NCBI RefSeq assembly: GCF_020991065.1
Contig: NZ_CP087710.1
Location: forward strand, 2,790,001-2,854,000
Direction: 5' to 3'
Length of the DNA: 64,000 bases
Origin: Nocardioides okcheonensis
GTDB taxonomy: Bacteria > Actinomycetota > Actinomycetes > Propionibacteriales > Nocardioidaceae
Numbering within the stretch: position 1 is the first letter of the stretch; each line of letters begins with the position of its first letter. Below the pieces are notes generated by a model, which saw only the letters and a list, made by a program, of their open reading frames with translations, had not been told where the DNA came from and did no database searches. This document shows positions 34,921 to 43,336 of this stretch, in pieces. The position numbers were made by a program, and so were the translations under genes.

Positions 34921-35736
34921 GTGACCCGGGCCCCGGCGCCGCGCCTGGTCGCGACCGATCTCGACGGCACGCTGCTCGACGCGCAGGGCCGGGTGTCGGC
35001 GCGTACGCGCGCGGTCCTCGACGCGCTCGACGCGCGCGGCGTGCCGGTGGTGTTCACCACGGGTCGCCCGATCCGCTGGATGGAGGAGCTCTGGGACGAC
35101 GTCGGGGGCCACGGCCTGGCGATCTGCAGCAACGGCGGCATCGTCTACGACGTCGCGCGCCGCGAGGTGCGCACCACCCGCGCCATCCCGGTCGAGGTGC
35201 TGGTCGAGGTGGCGGCCCGGCTGCGGGCCGACCTGCCCGGCACCGTGTTCGCGGTCGAGAAGACCACCGGCTTCGCCAAGGAGCCCGACTTCATGCCGCG
35301 GCTGGCGGTCAACCTCGCCCCCGACGTGCCGACGGCGCCGCTGGAGGACCTCGTGGACGGCGACGTGGTCAAGCTGCTCGCGCGTCACGAGGACCACGAG
35401 CCGGAGCCCTACTGGGAGCGGGTGGCCGCCGCGGCCGGGGCCGACGTCGTGACGACCTGGTCCTCGACCGGCACGCTCGTCGAGATCAGCGCCGCCGGCG
35501 TCACCAAGGCCACCACCCTCGCGGTCGTGGCCGAGGAGATGGGTGTCGGTGCCGCGGAGGTGGTGGCGTTCGGCGACATGCCCAACGACCTGCCGATGCT
35601 GGAGTGGGCCGGGACGGCGTACGCCATGGCCAACGCCCACCCGACCGTGCGCGCGGTCGCCGACCACCTCGCCCCGCACCACGACGAGGACGGCGTCGCC
35701 ACGGTGCTCAGCGAGCTCTTCGACCTGCCTCGTTAG
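34921..35736 (+). CDS. HAD superfamily hydrolase (Cof type), second copy
   Basis: 271 residues from GTG 34921, 27 bp after the first HAD gene and probably a tandem paralogue. Motif I is ATDLDGTLLDAQ, motif II FTTGRP, motif III GVTKATTL, and motif IV AFGDMPNDLPML. The two share the Cof architecture but differ widely in the cap, so they probably act on different phosphoesters. Cytoplasmic. Confidence 0.9.
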   Translation: MTRAPAPRLVATDLDGTLLDAQGRVSARTRAVLDALDARGVPVVFTTGRPIRWMEELWDDVGGHGLAICSNGGIVYDVARREVRTTRAIPVEVLVEVAARLRADLPGTVFAVEKTTGFAKEPDFMPRLAVNLAPDVPTAPLEDLVDGDVVKLLARHEDHEPEPYWERVAAAAGADVVTTWSSTGTLVEISAAGVTKATTLAVVAEEMGVGAAEVVAFGDMPNDLPMLEWAGTAYAMANAHPTVRAVADHLAPHHDEDGVATVLSELFDLPR

Positions 35737-35746
35737 GGTGTGGGCC

Positions 35747-36316
35747 ATGTCCCGCGCCCTCCGACTCGTCGCCGCGATGGTGATCGCCTGCACCGGCCTG
35801 GTGCTGAGCGTGTCCGCCCCTGCCTCGGCCGCGTGCACGTGCAAGCAGGGCCAGCTCGCCCAGCAGGTGAAGAAGGCCGACGTCGTCTTCATCGGCACGG
35901 TCGACGCCGTCGGCAGCGAGGGCCAGGGCCACACCTACACGGTCACCGCCTCGCGCGCCTACCAGGGCACCCCCGAGCGGTCGACGCTCGTCACCTCGCC
36001 CGGCCCGGACGCCTGCGGCCTCGGCGCGCTCAAGGTCGGCACGACGTACGTCTGGCTCGCCACCGGCACCGCGTCGCCCTACACCGCCGACAGCTGCGGC
36101 GGCACCGGCGTGGCCAACCCCACCAAGGTCCAGAAGGTCGAGACGCTGCTCGGCGAGGGCACGCCCGTCGCCCCGCCGCCCCCGCCGGAGGCCGTGCTCA
36201 CCAAGGTCGAGGAGTCCGCGCCGCCGCGCTTCACGCGGATGGCCGCGCCGGGTGCGGCCGCCGCCCTGATCGGGCTGCTCGGCCTGGTCGTCGTGCGCCG
36301 CCTCGCGCGCCGCTAG
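35747..36316 (+). CDS. Secreted, C-terminally anchored NTR/TIMP-like domain protein
   Basis: 189 residues from ATG 35747. There is a Sec signal (cleavage near SASAA), a mature N-terminus of CTCK, then ADVVFIGTVDAV, YTVTASRAYQGTPE and a paired-Cys region (CGLGALKVGTTYVWLATG, then YTADSCGGTG). The order follows the netrin-like fold (CxC at the N-terminus, OB-type barrel, disulfides). A proline linker and a C-terminal helix (APGAAAALIGLLGLVVV) plus RRLARR anchor it. TIMPs inhibit metalloproteases; bacterial relatives are uncharacterised. TAGGGT (35734-35739) is a leaderless -10. Confidence 0.7.
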   Translation: MSRALRLVAAMVIACTGLVLSVSAPASAACTCKQGQLAQQVKKADVVFIGTVDAVGSEGQGHTYTVTASRAYQGTPERSTLVTSPGPDACGLGALKVGTTYVWLATGTASPYTADSCGGTGVANPTKVQKVETLLGEGTPVAPPPPPEAVLTKVEESAPPRFTRMAAPGAAAALIGLLGLVVVRRLARR

Positions 36317-36335
36317 CCCGACCGCCCTCGCCCTC

Positions 36336-36505
36336 GCTGGTCGCGGAACGACGAAGTCGTGTCACGAGACCCCTGAGCGGTGGTCCTTCAATCGCTGGGG
36401 AACGAGACGCAGGCTCGGGACGCCCGTCTGCCTGCAGGTCGTTCCCCACGGCGGTTCGGGGTGACCGGGTCTCGTGACGGTCGCTGCGCGACCTCCTTGA
36501 CCAGC
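36336..36505. repeat. Nested palindromic intergenic repeat
   Basis: Three concentric arms: GCTGGTC (36336-36342) with GACCAGC (36499-36505); GTCACGAGACCC (36361-36372) with GGGTCTCGTGAC (36467-36478), a perfect 12 bp; and TGGGGAACGA (36396-36405) with TCGTTCCCCA (36439-36448), with GCAGGC/GCCTGC inside. A further copy of the outer arm (GCGACCTCCTCGACC, 36513-36527) follows 25 bp on. It is the same general class as the element at 5214-5445 but with a different core. Confidence 0.75.
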
Positions 36506-36555
36506 GGCCTGTGCGACCTCCTCGACCGACCCGGGCCCGACGGCGGTCGGTCGGA

Positions 36556-37197
36556 TCAGAGGTACATGCCCCCGGTGCCGCCGTGGCCGTCCCCGGCGTC
36601 GTCGGCGTCGTCACCGGGCATGGTGGGCATCCCCATCGGCTGGTGCGGAGCCTGGCCGCCCCCGGACGGGAGTGCGCGGCGCATCTGCTCCAGCTGGGCG
36701 CGCGAGGCCATCTGCTGGGCGTAGATCGCGGTCTGGATGCCGTGGAAGAGGCCCTCGAGCCAGCCGACCAGCTGGGCCTGGGCGATCCGCAGCTCGCCCT
36801 CGGACGGGGTGCCGTCCTCGGTGAAGGGCAGCGAGAGCCGCTCGAGCTCCTCGACGAGCTCGGGGGCCAGGCCCGACTCGAGCTCCTTGATCGACGCGGC
36901 GTGGATCTCCTTGAGCCGCTGGCGGCTGGCCTCGTCGAGCGGGGCGGCCTTCACCTCGTCGAGGAGCTGGCGGATCATCGAGCCGATCCGCATCACCTTC
37001 GCCGGCTGCTCGACGAGCTCGGTCACGTGCCGCTCGCCGCGCTCCTGCTCGTCGGACCCGTCGTCCGACCCCGCGGCCTGCGCCATGGCGGGCAGGGCGC
37101 TGGCCGGGATGGTCCCGATGGGCTGGCCGTCGGGGCCGAGGACCACGACCTGGTCCTCCCCGTCGCCGGTGATGGGGGCAGAGGGCTGCTGGGTCAT
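36556..37197 (-). CDS. bpa: Bacterial proteasome activator Bpa/PafE
   Basis: 213 residues. An acidic, flexible N-terminus, a four-helix core (VEQPAKVMRIGSMIRQLLDEVKAAPLDEASRQRL, LVEELERLSLPF, AQLVGWLEGLFHGIQTAIYAQQM) and a Gly/Met-rich tail ending GGMYL, a hydrophobic-Tyr-X motif for docking into the 20S proteasome. Bpa forms a dodecameric ATP-independent ring that feeds unfolded proteins to the proteasome. A reverse TAGGGT at 37204-37209 lies 6 nt before the ATG. M. tuberculosis Rv3780 and Rv3777 are similarly close, as I recall. Confidence 0.93.
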   Translation of the reverse strand: MTQQPSAPITGDGEDQVVVLGPDGQPIGTIPASALPAMAQAAGSDDGSDEQERGERHVTELVEQPAKVMRIGSMIRQLLDEVKAAPLDEASRQRLKEIHAASIKELESGLAPELVEELERLSLPFTEDGTPSEGELRIAQAQLVGWLEGLFHGIQTAIYAQQMASRAQLEQMRRALPSGGGQAPHQPMGMPTMPGDDADDAGDGHGGTGGMYL

Positions 37198-37238
37198 GCG
37201 CCCACCCTAGACGCGCTCCGGGAACGGCCCGGAACGCC

Positions 37239-38207
37239 TCAGAGGGTCAGCACGATCTTGCCGCTGTGGCCGCCCTCGTCCATCAGCCGGTGGGCCTTCG
37301 CGACGTCCTCGAGCGGCATCGTGTTCTCCACGATCGGACGCACCTGGCCCGCGGCGACCAGCGGCCACACGTTCTCCACCACGCCGCAGCAGATCGCCGC
37401 CTTCTCCTCCAGCGGGCGGGCCCGCAGCGACGTCGCGGTGACCGAGGCGCGCTTGCGCAGCAGCGCGTTGATGTCGAGCTCGCCCTTCGCGCCGCCCTGC
37501 ATGCCGATGATCACCAGCCGGCCGCCCGTGGCGAGCGCGGCGACGTTGCGGCCGAGGTACTTCGCGCCCATGTTGTCGAGGATCACGTCGGCGCCGCCGA
37601 CCTCCTCCAGCACCTCGACGAAGTCCTCGTCGCGATAGCTGATCGCGCGGGTGGCGCCGAGCGAGCGGCACAGCTCGAGCTTGTCCGGGGAGCCGCCGGT
37701 CGCGAGCACCTCCGCGCCGCGGGCCGAGGCGAGCTGGATCGCCATCGTGCCGATCCCGCCGGCCCCGCCGTGGACGAGGAAGCGCTCGCCGCGCGCGAGG
37801 TGGGCGGTCATGAACACGTTCGACCAGACCGTGGCGGCCACCTCGGGCAGCGCCGCGGCCTCGACGAGGGAGACGCCGCCCGGCACCGGCATGACCTGCC
37901 CGACGGGCACCGCGACGCGCTCGGCGTAGCCCCCGCCGGCGAGCAGGGCGCACACCTCGTCGCCGACCGACCAGCCCTCGACGCCCTCGCCGAGGGCGGA
38001 GATCCGGCCGCTGCACTCCAGCCCGATGGTGTCGGACGCCCCGGGCGGGGGCGGGTAGAAGCCCTGCCGCTGCAGGGTGTCGGCCCGGTTGACCGCCGTG
38101 GCGACGACGTCGACGACGACCTCACCGGCGGCGGGCGTCGGCTCGGGGACCTCCCCGACGGACAGGACCTCGGGACCGCCGGTCCCGGCGGCGACGACAG
38201 CGCGCAC
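37239..38207 (-). CDS. NAD(P)H:quinone oxidoreductase, zinc-less MDR family
   Basis: 322 residues. Family order is clear: MRAVVAAGTGGPEVLSVGEVPEP, the QOR signature AVNRADTLQRQGFYPPPPG, GLECSGRISALGEGV, VWSNVFMTAHLARGERFLVHGGAGGIGTMAIQLA (NADPH-binding Rossmann) and a C-terminal HRLMDEGGHSGKIVLTL. There are no zinc ligands. It resembles human PIG3 and M. tuberculosis Rv3777 and reduces quinones with NADPH. GTG 38207 lies 3 nt after the DUF6457 stop codon, so the two are co-translated. Confidence 0.93.
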   Translation of the reverse strand: MRAVVAAGTGGPEVLSVGEVPEPTPAAGEVVVDVVATAVNRADTLQRQGFYPPPPGASDTIGLECSGRISALGEGVEGWSVGDEVCALLAGGGYAERVAVPVGQVMPVPGGVSLVEAAALPEVAATVWSNVFMTAHLARGERFLVHGGAGGIGTMAIQLASARGAEVLATGGSPDKLELCRSLGATRAISYRDEDFVEVLEEVGGADVILDNMGAKYLGRNVAALATGGRLVIIGMQGGAKGELDINALLRKRASVTATSLRARPLEEKAAICCGVVENVWPLVAAGQVRPIVENTMPLEDVAKAHRLMDEGGHSGKIVLTL

Positions 38208-38210
38208 GCC

Positions 38211-38534
38211 TCAGTCCTCGTACTCGTCGTCGGTGTGGTCGACCGTCGAGTCGTCCGGGACGTCGTCGTCGATGTCGTCCGGGTCGGGGGCGTCGGCGGG
38301 CTTGTCCCAGCCCTCGGCGAGCGCCTGCGCCCGGGCGGCGAGCCGCTCGACCTGCTCCGGGTTCGCGTCGCTCGCACCGGCGGCGAAGCCGAGGAGGTAC
38401 GCCGTGATCGGTGCGGCGGTCTTCTGCACGTTCTGCGCCGCCGTCCGCGCGAGGTCGAGGACCAGGCCCTCGTCGAGCTCGGTGTCGACGTCGAGCACGT
38501 CACTGAGCTCGTCGATCCAGTCGTGGAGGTTCAC
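38211..38534 (-). CDS. DUF6457 family protein
   Basis: 107 residues from GTG 38534 (GGAG lies 8 nt upstream). Small and acidic: MNLHDWIDELSDVLDVDTELDEGLVLDLARTAAQNVQKTAAPITAYLLGFAAG, a four-helix-like domain, then an Asp/Glu-rich tail (DPDDIDDDVPDD). This pattern is the DUF6457 family, recurrently next to or fused with MobA in actinobacteria, and MobA is the next gene upstream here (60 bp). A helper role in molybdenum cofactor guanylylation is therefore likely but undemonstrated. Confidence 0.75.
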   Translation of the reverse strand: MNLHDWIDELSDVLDVDTELDEGLVLDLARTAAQNVQKTAAPITAYLLGFAAGASDANPEQVERLAARAQALAEGWDKPADAPDPDDIDDDVPDDSTVDHTDDEYED

Positions 38535-38593
38535 GGGTCCAATCTCCACCACGTCGCCGCCCGTCGGCAAGCGGCCCCCGGCGGGTGCGCGGG

Positions 38594-39172
38594 TCAGCCG
38601 CGGAGGTCGCGCAGGTCGTCCCACGAGTCGACGTCGACGGCCTCGTCGCCGTCCGCGCCGACCTCGGCCAGGCGCAGCGGGGCGAGCAGCCGGTGCAGCG
38701 CCATCGCGTGCTGGCCCTCGAGGTCGGGACGCACCTGCGCGAGCCGCCCGGCGTCGAGCACCCCGGCGAGCTGGCGTCGTCCGTCGTGGTCGTGGAGGAA
38801 GGCGCCGTCGTGGCCGGCGCACGCCTCGCGCAGCCGCCGCCACGTGCGGGCCGTGACCCGGGGCATGTCCACGGCCACCACCCCCACCACGCGCGGTGTG
38901 CGCAGCAGCGCGTCGACGCCGGTGAGCAGCCCCGCGACCGGGCCGCCGCGGGGCGGGTCCTCGCAGACGAACGTGACCGGCCGGGCGGTCGGCACGCTCC
39001 GCGGCGCCACCACGACCACCTCGTCGGCGTCGACGAGGGCGTCGACGGCGAGGTCGAGCAGGGTGCGGCCGTCGAGCTCGATGCCGGCCTTGTCCACCCC
39101 GCCCATCCGGGCCGCCGTGCCGCCGGCGAGGACGACGGCGCAGAAGCCGGCTGCTGCGACGTCGGGATCCAT
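38594..39172 (-). CDS. mobA: Molybdenum cofactor guanylyltransferase
   Basis: 192 residues from ATG 39172. The N-terminal nucleotide-binding signature is AVVLAGGTAARMGGVDKAGIELDGRTLLDLA (LAGGxxxRMGGxDK), followed by VCEDPPRGGPVAGLLTGVDAL and VAVDMPRVTARTWRRL, all typical of MobA, which attaches GMP to molybdopterin. The C-terminus (VDVDSWDDLRDLRG) is the usual INTPEDL-like end. It is divergent from the nitrilase gene by 37 bp and precedes the DUF6457 gene. Confidence 0.88.
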   Translation of the reverse strand: MDPDVAAAGFCAVVLAGGTAARMGGVDKAGIELDGRTLLDLAVDALVDADEVVVVAPRSVPTARPVTFVCEDPPRGGPVAGLLTGVDALLRTPRVVGVVAVDMPRVTARTWRRLREACAGHDGAFLHDHDGRRQLAGVLDAGRLAQVRPDLEGQHAMALHRLLAPLRLAEVGADGDEAVDVDSWDDLRDLRG

Positions 39173-39209
39173 GCCCCCATCCTGCCCGTGCTGCTGGCAC
39201 GCTGGACCC

Positions 39210-39977
39210 ATGAGCGACCGGCTGCGCGTGCGCGTCCACCAGTGGGGCAGCGGGCTCGACCCCGCCGCCAACCGCGAGCGGCTGGACGCCGCGGCATCGG
39301 CCGGTGCCGACCTGGTCGTGCTCCCGGAGGCCTTCGCCCGCGACTTCGGCGAGGCCGGGTCGGACGTCAGCGCGTTCGCCGAGCCGCTGGACGGACCGTT
39401 CGCCCGGGAGGTGTCCCGGGCCGCCGACGCCGGCGGGTGCGCCGTGGTCGCCGGGATGTTCGAGGTCTCCGACGACGCCGCCCGGCCCTACAACACCCTC
39501 GTCGTCGGCGGGTCCGCGCGGGCGGCGTACCGCAAGATCCACCTCTACGACTCGTTCGGCTACCGCGAGTCCGACCGGCTCACCGGCGGCGCCACCGAGC
39601 CGGTCGTGGTCGAGGTCGCGGGATGGCAGGTCGGCCTGATGACCTGCTACGACCTGCGTTTCCCCGAGCTGGCCCGGCGGCTCGTCGACGCGGGCGCGGA
39701 GGTGCTGGTCGTGCCGTCGGCATGGCTGCCGGGGGACCGCAAGGTCGAGCACTGGCGCACGCTGCTGGCCGCCCGGGCGATCGAGAACACCTGCTTCGTC
39801 GTCGGCGCCGGCCAGCCGGAGCCGCGCTACGTCGGCCACTCCGCGGTCCTCGGCCCGCTCGGCGAGGTGCTGGCCGAGGCCGACGGCGCCGAGACCACGC
39901 TGGAGGCCTCGCTGGACCGGGCCAGCCTGGTCGCGGCCCGTCGCACCAATCCGTCGCTGGCCAACCGTCGGCTGTAA
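39210..39977 (+). CDS. Carbon-nitrogen hydrolase (nitrilase superfamily)
   Basis: 255 residues from ATG 39210. The catalytic triad is Glu40 (VVLPEAF), Lys109 (YRKIHLYD) and Cys146 (MTCYDLRFPEL), with HWRTLLAARAIENTCFVVGAG in the second half. The LMTCYDLRFPEL signature and short length match the Nit1/Nit2-like omega-amidase and deaminated-glutathione amidase branch; no nitrile substrate is implied. Its TAA stop is part of the TAACCT -10 of the next gene. Confidence 0.9.
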   Translation: MSDRLRVRVHQWGSGLDPAANRERLDAAASAGADLVVLPEAFARDFGEAGSDVSAFAEPLDGPFAREVSRAADAGGCAVVAGMFEVSDDAARPYNTLVVGGSARAAYRKIHLYDSFGYRESDRLTGGATEPVVVEVAGWQVGLMTCYDLRFPELARRLVDAGAEVLVVPSAWLPGDRKVEHWRTLLAARAIENTCFVVGAGQPEPRYVGHSAVLGPLGEVLAEADGAETTLEASLDRASLVAARRTNPSLANRRL

Positions 39978-39988
39978 CCTCGTCCGAC

Positions 39989-41197
39989 GTGTCTTCCCCC
40001 ACCAACGGCGGCGCGCGCGGGTCCTCGCGCGGCAAGCGCGCGGCCGAGCGCCCACCCTCGCGGTGGCGTCGCGCCCCGAAGGTGGCGGCCCCCGCCGAGC
40101 GGCCCGAGCCGGTCGCGCCCGCACCGGATCCCGCGCCCGCACCGGACCCCGCACCCGAGCCGATCCCCTCCCCGGTCATCGGCGGCCCGATCGTCCCCGA
40201 CGACGGCCCCCCGCTGAGGCTGGTGGCCCTCTGGCTGGCCCTGATGGTCGTCGGCACGCTCGCGCTGCTCTGGTCGGCGGTCGGCGTCGCGCTCGACGGC
40301 GACCCGGTGCCGGCGGCACCCGCCTGGCTCGACGGCGCCGGGTCGGTCGCCGTCGTGACCTCCCTGTCCTGGCTCCTCGCGACCCGTACGGCCGGCCGGG
40401 CGCTGGTCTCGGCCGGGCTCGCGCTGGCACTGGGGACGGCCAGCGTCCTCGTGGGCGGGCGCGTCCTGCCCACGGGCGCCGCCGTCATGACCTGCGTCGT
40501 GGGCAGCGTCTACGCGGTGATGGCCACCGTCCCCGCGGTGACGTGGTGGAAGGCGGTCCGGGAGGCGCTCGTCGCGGCCGTCGTCGCCGCCGTGACGGCG
40601 CTCGCGGTGGTGGGCTTCGAGCCGACCGTCGGCACCGAGCGCTTCGAGTTCGCGGCGCTGGTGCTCGCGCTCGGCCTGCTCTTCACGGTGGTCTACCGGC
40701 TCGGCGCCGGTCTGCACGGGCTCGGCCGGCGGGGTGCGGTGATCGTCGCGATCGGCCTGGTCGTGCTCGTCGTGACGCTGGCCTACGCCGAGCTCCTGCG
40801 GCGCTACGGCGCGCAGAGCTTCGTGTCGTCCGTGCTGGACTTCGCCGACGACACCGCCGACGTCATCGGGGCGTTCCCGCGCCCGCTCGTCGTGCTGCTC
40901 GGCATCCCCGCGATCGTGTGGGGCACCCACGTCCGCGCGCGGCGCCGCCAGGGCTGGTGGGTGTGCGCGTTCGGCGTCGCCGCGACCGTGCCCATGGCGT
41001 CGGGCCTCGTCCCGCCCGACAGCTCCTACCTCGAGGCCGGGCTGCGGGTGGCGTACTCGCTCGTGCTCGGGCTGCTGGTCGGCTACCTCGTCATCCGGGC
41101 GGACCTCGCGCTGACCGGCCCCAAGGGCCGGCGCGGCCGGCGCGCCGAGGAGGCCGGGCCGCACCGCCCCGAGCCGAGCCGGTTCGCCGAGCTCTGA
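39989..41197 (+). CDS. Multi-pass membrane protein of unknown function
   Basis: 402 residues from GTG 39989. The first about 75 residues are basic then Pro/Ala/Asp-rich (PAPDPAPAPDPAPEP) and surely disordered. About ten hydrophobic helices follow, the first at LVALWLALMVVGTLALLWSAV. The C-terminal tail is basic (GPKGRRGRRAEEAG). No transporter or enzyme motif is apparent. TAACCT (39975-39980) lies 8 nt before the GTG and includes the preceding gene's stop codon. Confidence 0.7.
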   Translation: MSSPTNGGARGSSRGKRAAERPPSRWRRAPKVAAPAERPEPVAPAPDPAPAPDPAPEPIPSPVIGGPIVPDDGPPLRLVALWLALMVVGTLALLWSAVGVALDGDPVPAAPAWLDGAGSVAVVTSLSWLLATRTAGRALVSAGLALALGTASVLVGGRVLPTGAAVMTCVVGSVYAVMATVPAVTWWKAVREALVAAVVAAVTALAVVGFEPTVGTERFEFAALVLALGLLFTVVYRLGAGLHGLGRRGAVIVAIGLVVLVVTLAYAELLRRYGAQSFVSSVLDFADDTADVIGAFPRPLVVLLGIPAIVWGTHVRARRRQGWWVCAFGVAATVPMASGLVPPDSSYLEAGLRVAYSLVLGLLVGYLVIRADLALTGPKGRRGRRAEEAGPHRPEPSRFAEL

Positions 41198-41247
41198 GCC
41201 GCCACCCGGATCCGCGCGTACGCCCGGGTAACCGCTAGCGTCGGAGC

Positions 41248-41475
41248 ATGGCCCGCACCAAGTCGCTGGAGATCGTGTCCGAGCTGGTCGCCAACGTCCT
41301 CACCATCGAGGTCGCCGAGGGCGACCACGTCGAGGCCGGCGACACCGTGGTGCTGCTGGAGTCGATGAAGATGGAGATCCCGATGCTGGCCGAGCGCGCC
41401 GGCACGGTCTCGGCGGTCAAGGTCACCGTCGGCGACGTCGTCCAGGACGGCGACGTGCTCGTCGTGCTCGACTGA
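41248..41475 (+). CDS. Small biotin/lipoyl attachment protein
   Basis: 75 residues, only a biotinyl/lipoyl domain. The swinging-arm lysine is Lys41 in LESMKMEIPM, the MKM signature of biotin carriers, and VSELVANVLTIEVAEGDHVEAGDTVVLLES and DVVQDGDVLVVLD form the beta-barrel halves. M. tuberculosis Rv3221c (TB7.3) is of this type, a biotinylated protein of unknown role. No carboxylase subunit is adjacent. TAGCGT (41236-41241) ends 6 nt before the ATG; leaderless. Confidence 0.93.
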   Translation: MARTKSLEIVSELVANVLTIEVAEGDHVEAGDTVVLLESMKMEIPMLAERAGTVSAVKVTVGDVVQDGDVLVVLD

Positions 41476-41514
41476 GGTCTCCCGCCCGGCCGGCCGGAGC
41501 CCTACCCTCCAGCC

Positions 41515-42195
41515 ATGACTCCCGAGCGCGCCCGCAGGGTGCACGTGGTCGTGGCGGCCGTCGCGTGGTTCGCCGTCGCCTTCCAGCTGCTGCTGGTCGT
41601 CACCGGCGACCCCGTCCTGGTCGAGGACGACCCGCCCGGCATGGTCGCGCGGCTCTACCGGTTCTTCGCCTACTTCACGATCCAGAGCAACCTGCTCGTC
41701 GCGGTCACCTCGACGGTGCTCGCCCGGGACCCGCTCCTCGGGCGCCGCGGCTGGCGGGTGGCGCGCGTGGCCGGGCTGGTCGGCATCACGGTCACCGGGC
41801 TGGTGCACTTCTTCCTGCTGCGCCCGCTGCTCGACCTTGAGGGCGCGAGCTGGGCCGCGGACAAGCTGCTGCACATGGTGGTGCCGGTCCTCGCGCTCGC
41901 CGCGTGGGCGTGGGCCGGACCCCGGCCGCGGATCACCGCGCGCACGTCGGCGTACGCCCTCGCGTGGCCGGTCGTGTGGGTGGTGTGGACGCTGGTCGTC
42001 GGCCGGGTCGACGGCTGGGTGCCGTACCCGTTCCTCGACGCCGACGAGGAGGGCTGGGGTGCCGTGGCCGGGGCGTGCGCCGGCATCACCGTGCTGTTCC
42101 TGGTGCTGTTCGTGGTGTTCGGGTGGCTGGACCGGAGGCTGCCGGCCGCGCCGGGACCCCGGGTGGACGGACCCGCCGAGCCCGTGCGCGGCTGA
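41515..42195 (+). CDS. Pr6Pr family membrane protein
   Basis: 226 residues, six membrane segments. YRFFAYFTIQSNLLVAVTSTVLA (about 48-70), a conserved His in TGLVHFFLLRPL, and DKLLHMVVPVLALAAW with a second His define the Pr6Pr/FAR-17a-AIG1-like family, whose eukaryotic relatives are intramembrane threonine-type lipid hydrolases. The WVPYPFLDADEEGWG segment between helices 5 and 6 is also typical. The bacterial role is unknown. TACCCT (41503-41508) is a leaderless -10. Confidence 0.85.
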   Translation: MTPERARRVHVVVAAVAWFAVAFQLLLVVTGDPVLVEDDPPGMVARLYRFFAYFTIQSNLLVAVTSTVLARDPLLGRRGWRVARVAGLVGITVTGLVHFFLLRPLLDLEGASWAADKLLHMVVPVLALAAWAWAGPRPRITARTSAYALAWPVVWVVWTLVVGRVDGWVPYPFLDADEEGWGAVAGACAGITVLFLVLFVVFGWLDRRLPAAPGPRVDGPAEPVRG

Positions 42196-42245
42196 GGCTG
42201 CCGGGCCGGGACGTGGGGTTCACGGGGCGGGGCTAGGTTGGCGGG

Positions 42246-43250
42246 ATGGAATTCCGATACCTCGGCAACAGCGGCCTGAAGATCTCCGAGATCACCTACG
42301 GCAACTGGCTCACCCACGGCTCCCAGGTCGAGAACGACGTCGCCACGCAGTGCGTGCGCGCCGCGCTCGACGAGGGGATCTCCACCTTCGACACCGCCGA
42401 CGTCTACGCCAACACGGCGGCCGAGACCGTCCTCGGTGAGGCCCTCAAGGGCGAGCGCCGCGAGTCGCTGGAGATCTTCACCAAGGTCTACTGGCCCACC
42501 GGCCCCAAGGGCAAGAACGACACCGGCCTGTCCCGCAAGCACATCATGGAGTCGATCAACGGCTCGCTGACGCGGCTGCAGACCGACTACGTCGACCTCT
42601 ACCAGGCCCACCGCTACGACGTGGAGACCCCGCTGGAGGAGACCATGCAGGCCTTCGCCGACGTGGTGCGGCAGGGCAAGGCGCTCTACATCGGCGTCAG
42701 CGAGTGGACCGCCGACCAGATCACCGCGGGCGCCGCGATGGCGAAGGAGCTCGGCTTCCAGCTGATCTCCAGCCAGCCGCAGTACTCGATGCTGTGGCGC
42801 GTCATCGAGGAGGAGGTCGTGCCCGCGTCCCGCGAGGCCGGCGTCTCCCAGATCGTGTGGAGCCCGATCGCGCAGGGCGTGCTCACCGGCAAGTACAAGC
42901 CGGGCGCCGAGCCGCCGGCCGGCTCCCGCGCCACCGACACCAAGGGCGGGTCGGACATGATCTCGCGCTGGATGAAGGACGACGTCCTCACCGCGGTGCA
43001 GGACCTCGAGCCGGTCGCCGCCGACGCGGGGCTCACCATGGCCCAGCTCGCCGTCGCGTGGGTGCTGCAGAACGACAACGTCGCCTCCGCCATCGTCGGC
43101 GCCTCGCGCCCCGAGCAGGTCGCCGACAACGTCAAGGCCGCGGGCGTGACGCTCGACGACGACGTGATGAAGCGCATCGACGACGCCATCGGCCCGGTCG
43201 TCATCCGCGACCCGAAGCTGACCCAGGTGCCCGAGGGGCGCGTGGCCTGA
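42246..43250 (+). CDS. Aldo/keto reductase
   Basis: 334 residues, AKR TIM barrel. Catalytic residues: Asp and Tyr in FDTADVYANTAAE (about 43-55), Lys in IFTKVYW, His in YQAHRYD. The NADPH-binding end is VASAIVGASRPEQVADNVKA. The opening MEFRYLGNSGLKISEITYGNW and RLQTDYVDLYQAHRYD place it with the Kv-beta/YghZ-like group, which reduces aldehydes. TAGGTT (42234-42239) ends 6 nt before the ATG. A strong terminator follows at 43267. Confidence 0.94.
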   Translation: MEFRYLGNSGLKISEITYGNWLTHGSQVENDVATQCVRAALDEGISTFDTADVYANTAAETVLGEALKGERRESLEIFTKVYWPTGPKGKNDTGLSRKHIMESINGSLTRLQTDYVDLYQAHRYDVETPLEETMQAFADVVRQGKALYIGVSEWTADQITAGAAMAKELGFQLISSQPQYSMLWRVIEEEVVPASREAGVSQIVWSPIAQGVLTGKYKPGAEPPAGSRATDTKGGSDMISRWMKDDVLTAVQDLEPVAADAGLTMAQLAVAWVLQNDNVASAIVGASRPEQVADNVKAAGVTLDDDVMKRIDDAIGPVVIRDPKLTQVPEGRVA

Positions 43251-43266
43251 GGTTGCCGTGGCCTCC

Positions 43267-43336
43267 TTCAGCGATCCCCGGTCAGCCGGGGATCGCTGAA
43301 CTTGTCGGCCCGTGCAACGCCTGACAAGTTCAGCGA
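43267..43336. terminator. Two mutually exclusive hairpins after the aldo/keto reductase gene
   Basis: Hairpin 1: TTCAGCGATCCCCGG (43267-43281), loop TCAG, CCGGGGATCGCTGAA (43286-43300), a perfect 15 bp. Hairpin 2: TCGCTGAACTTGTC (43293-43306), 16 nt, GACAAGTTCAGCGA (43323-43336), a perfect 14 bp. They share TCGCTGAA (43293-43300), so only one can form. GCCTGACAAGT recurs at 43319 and 43339. The stop codon of the convergent frameshifted gene (43330-43332) is inside hairpin 2. Confidence 0.75.
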
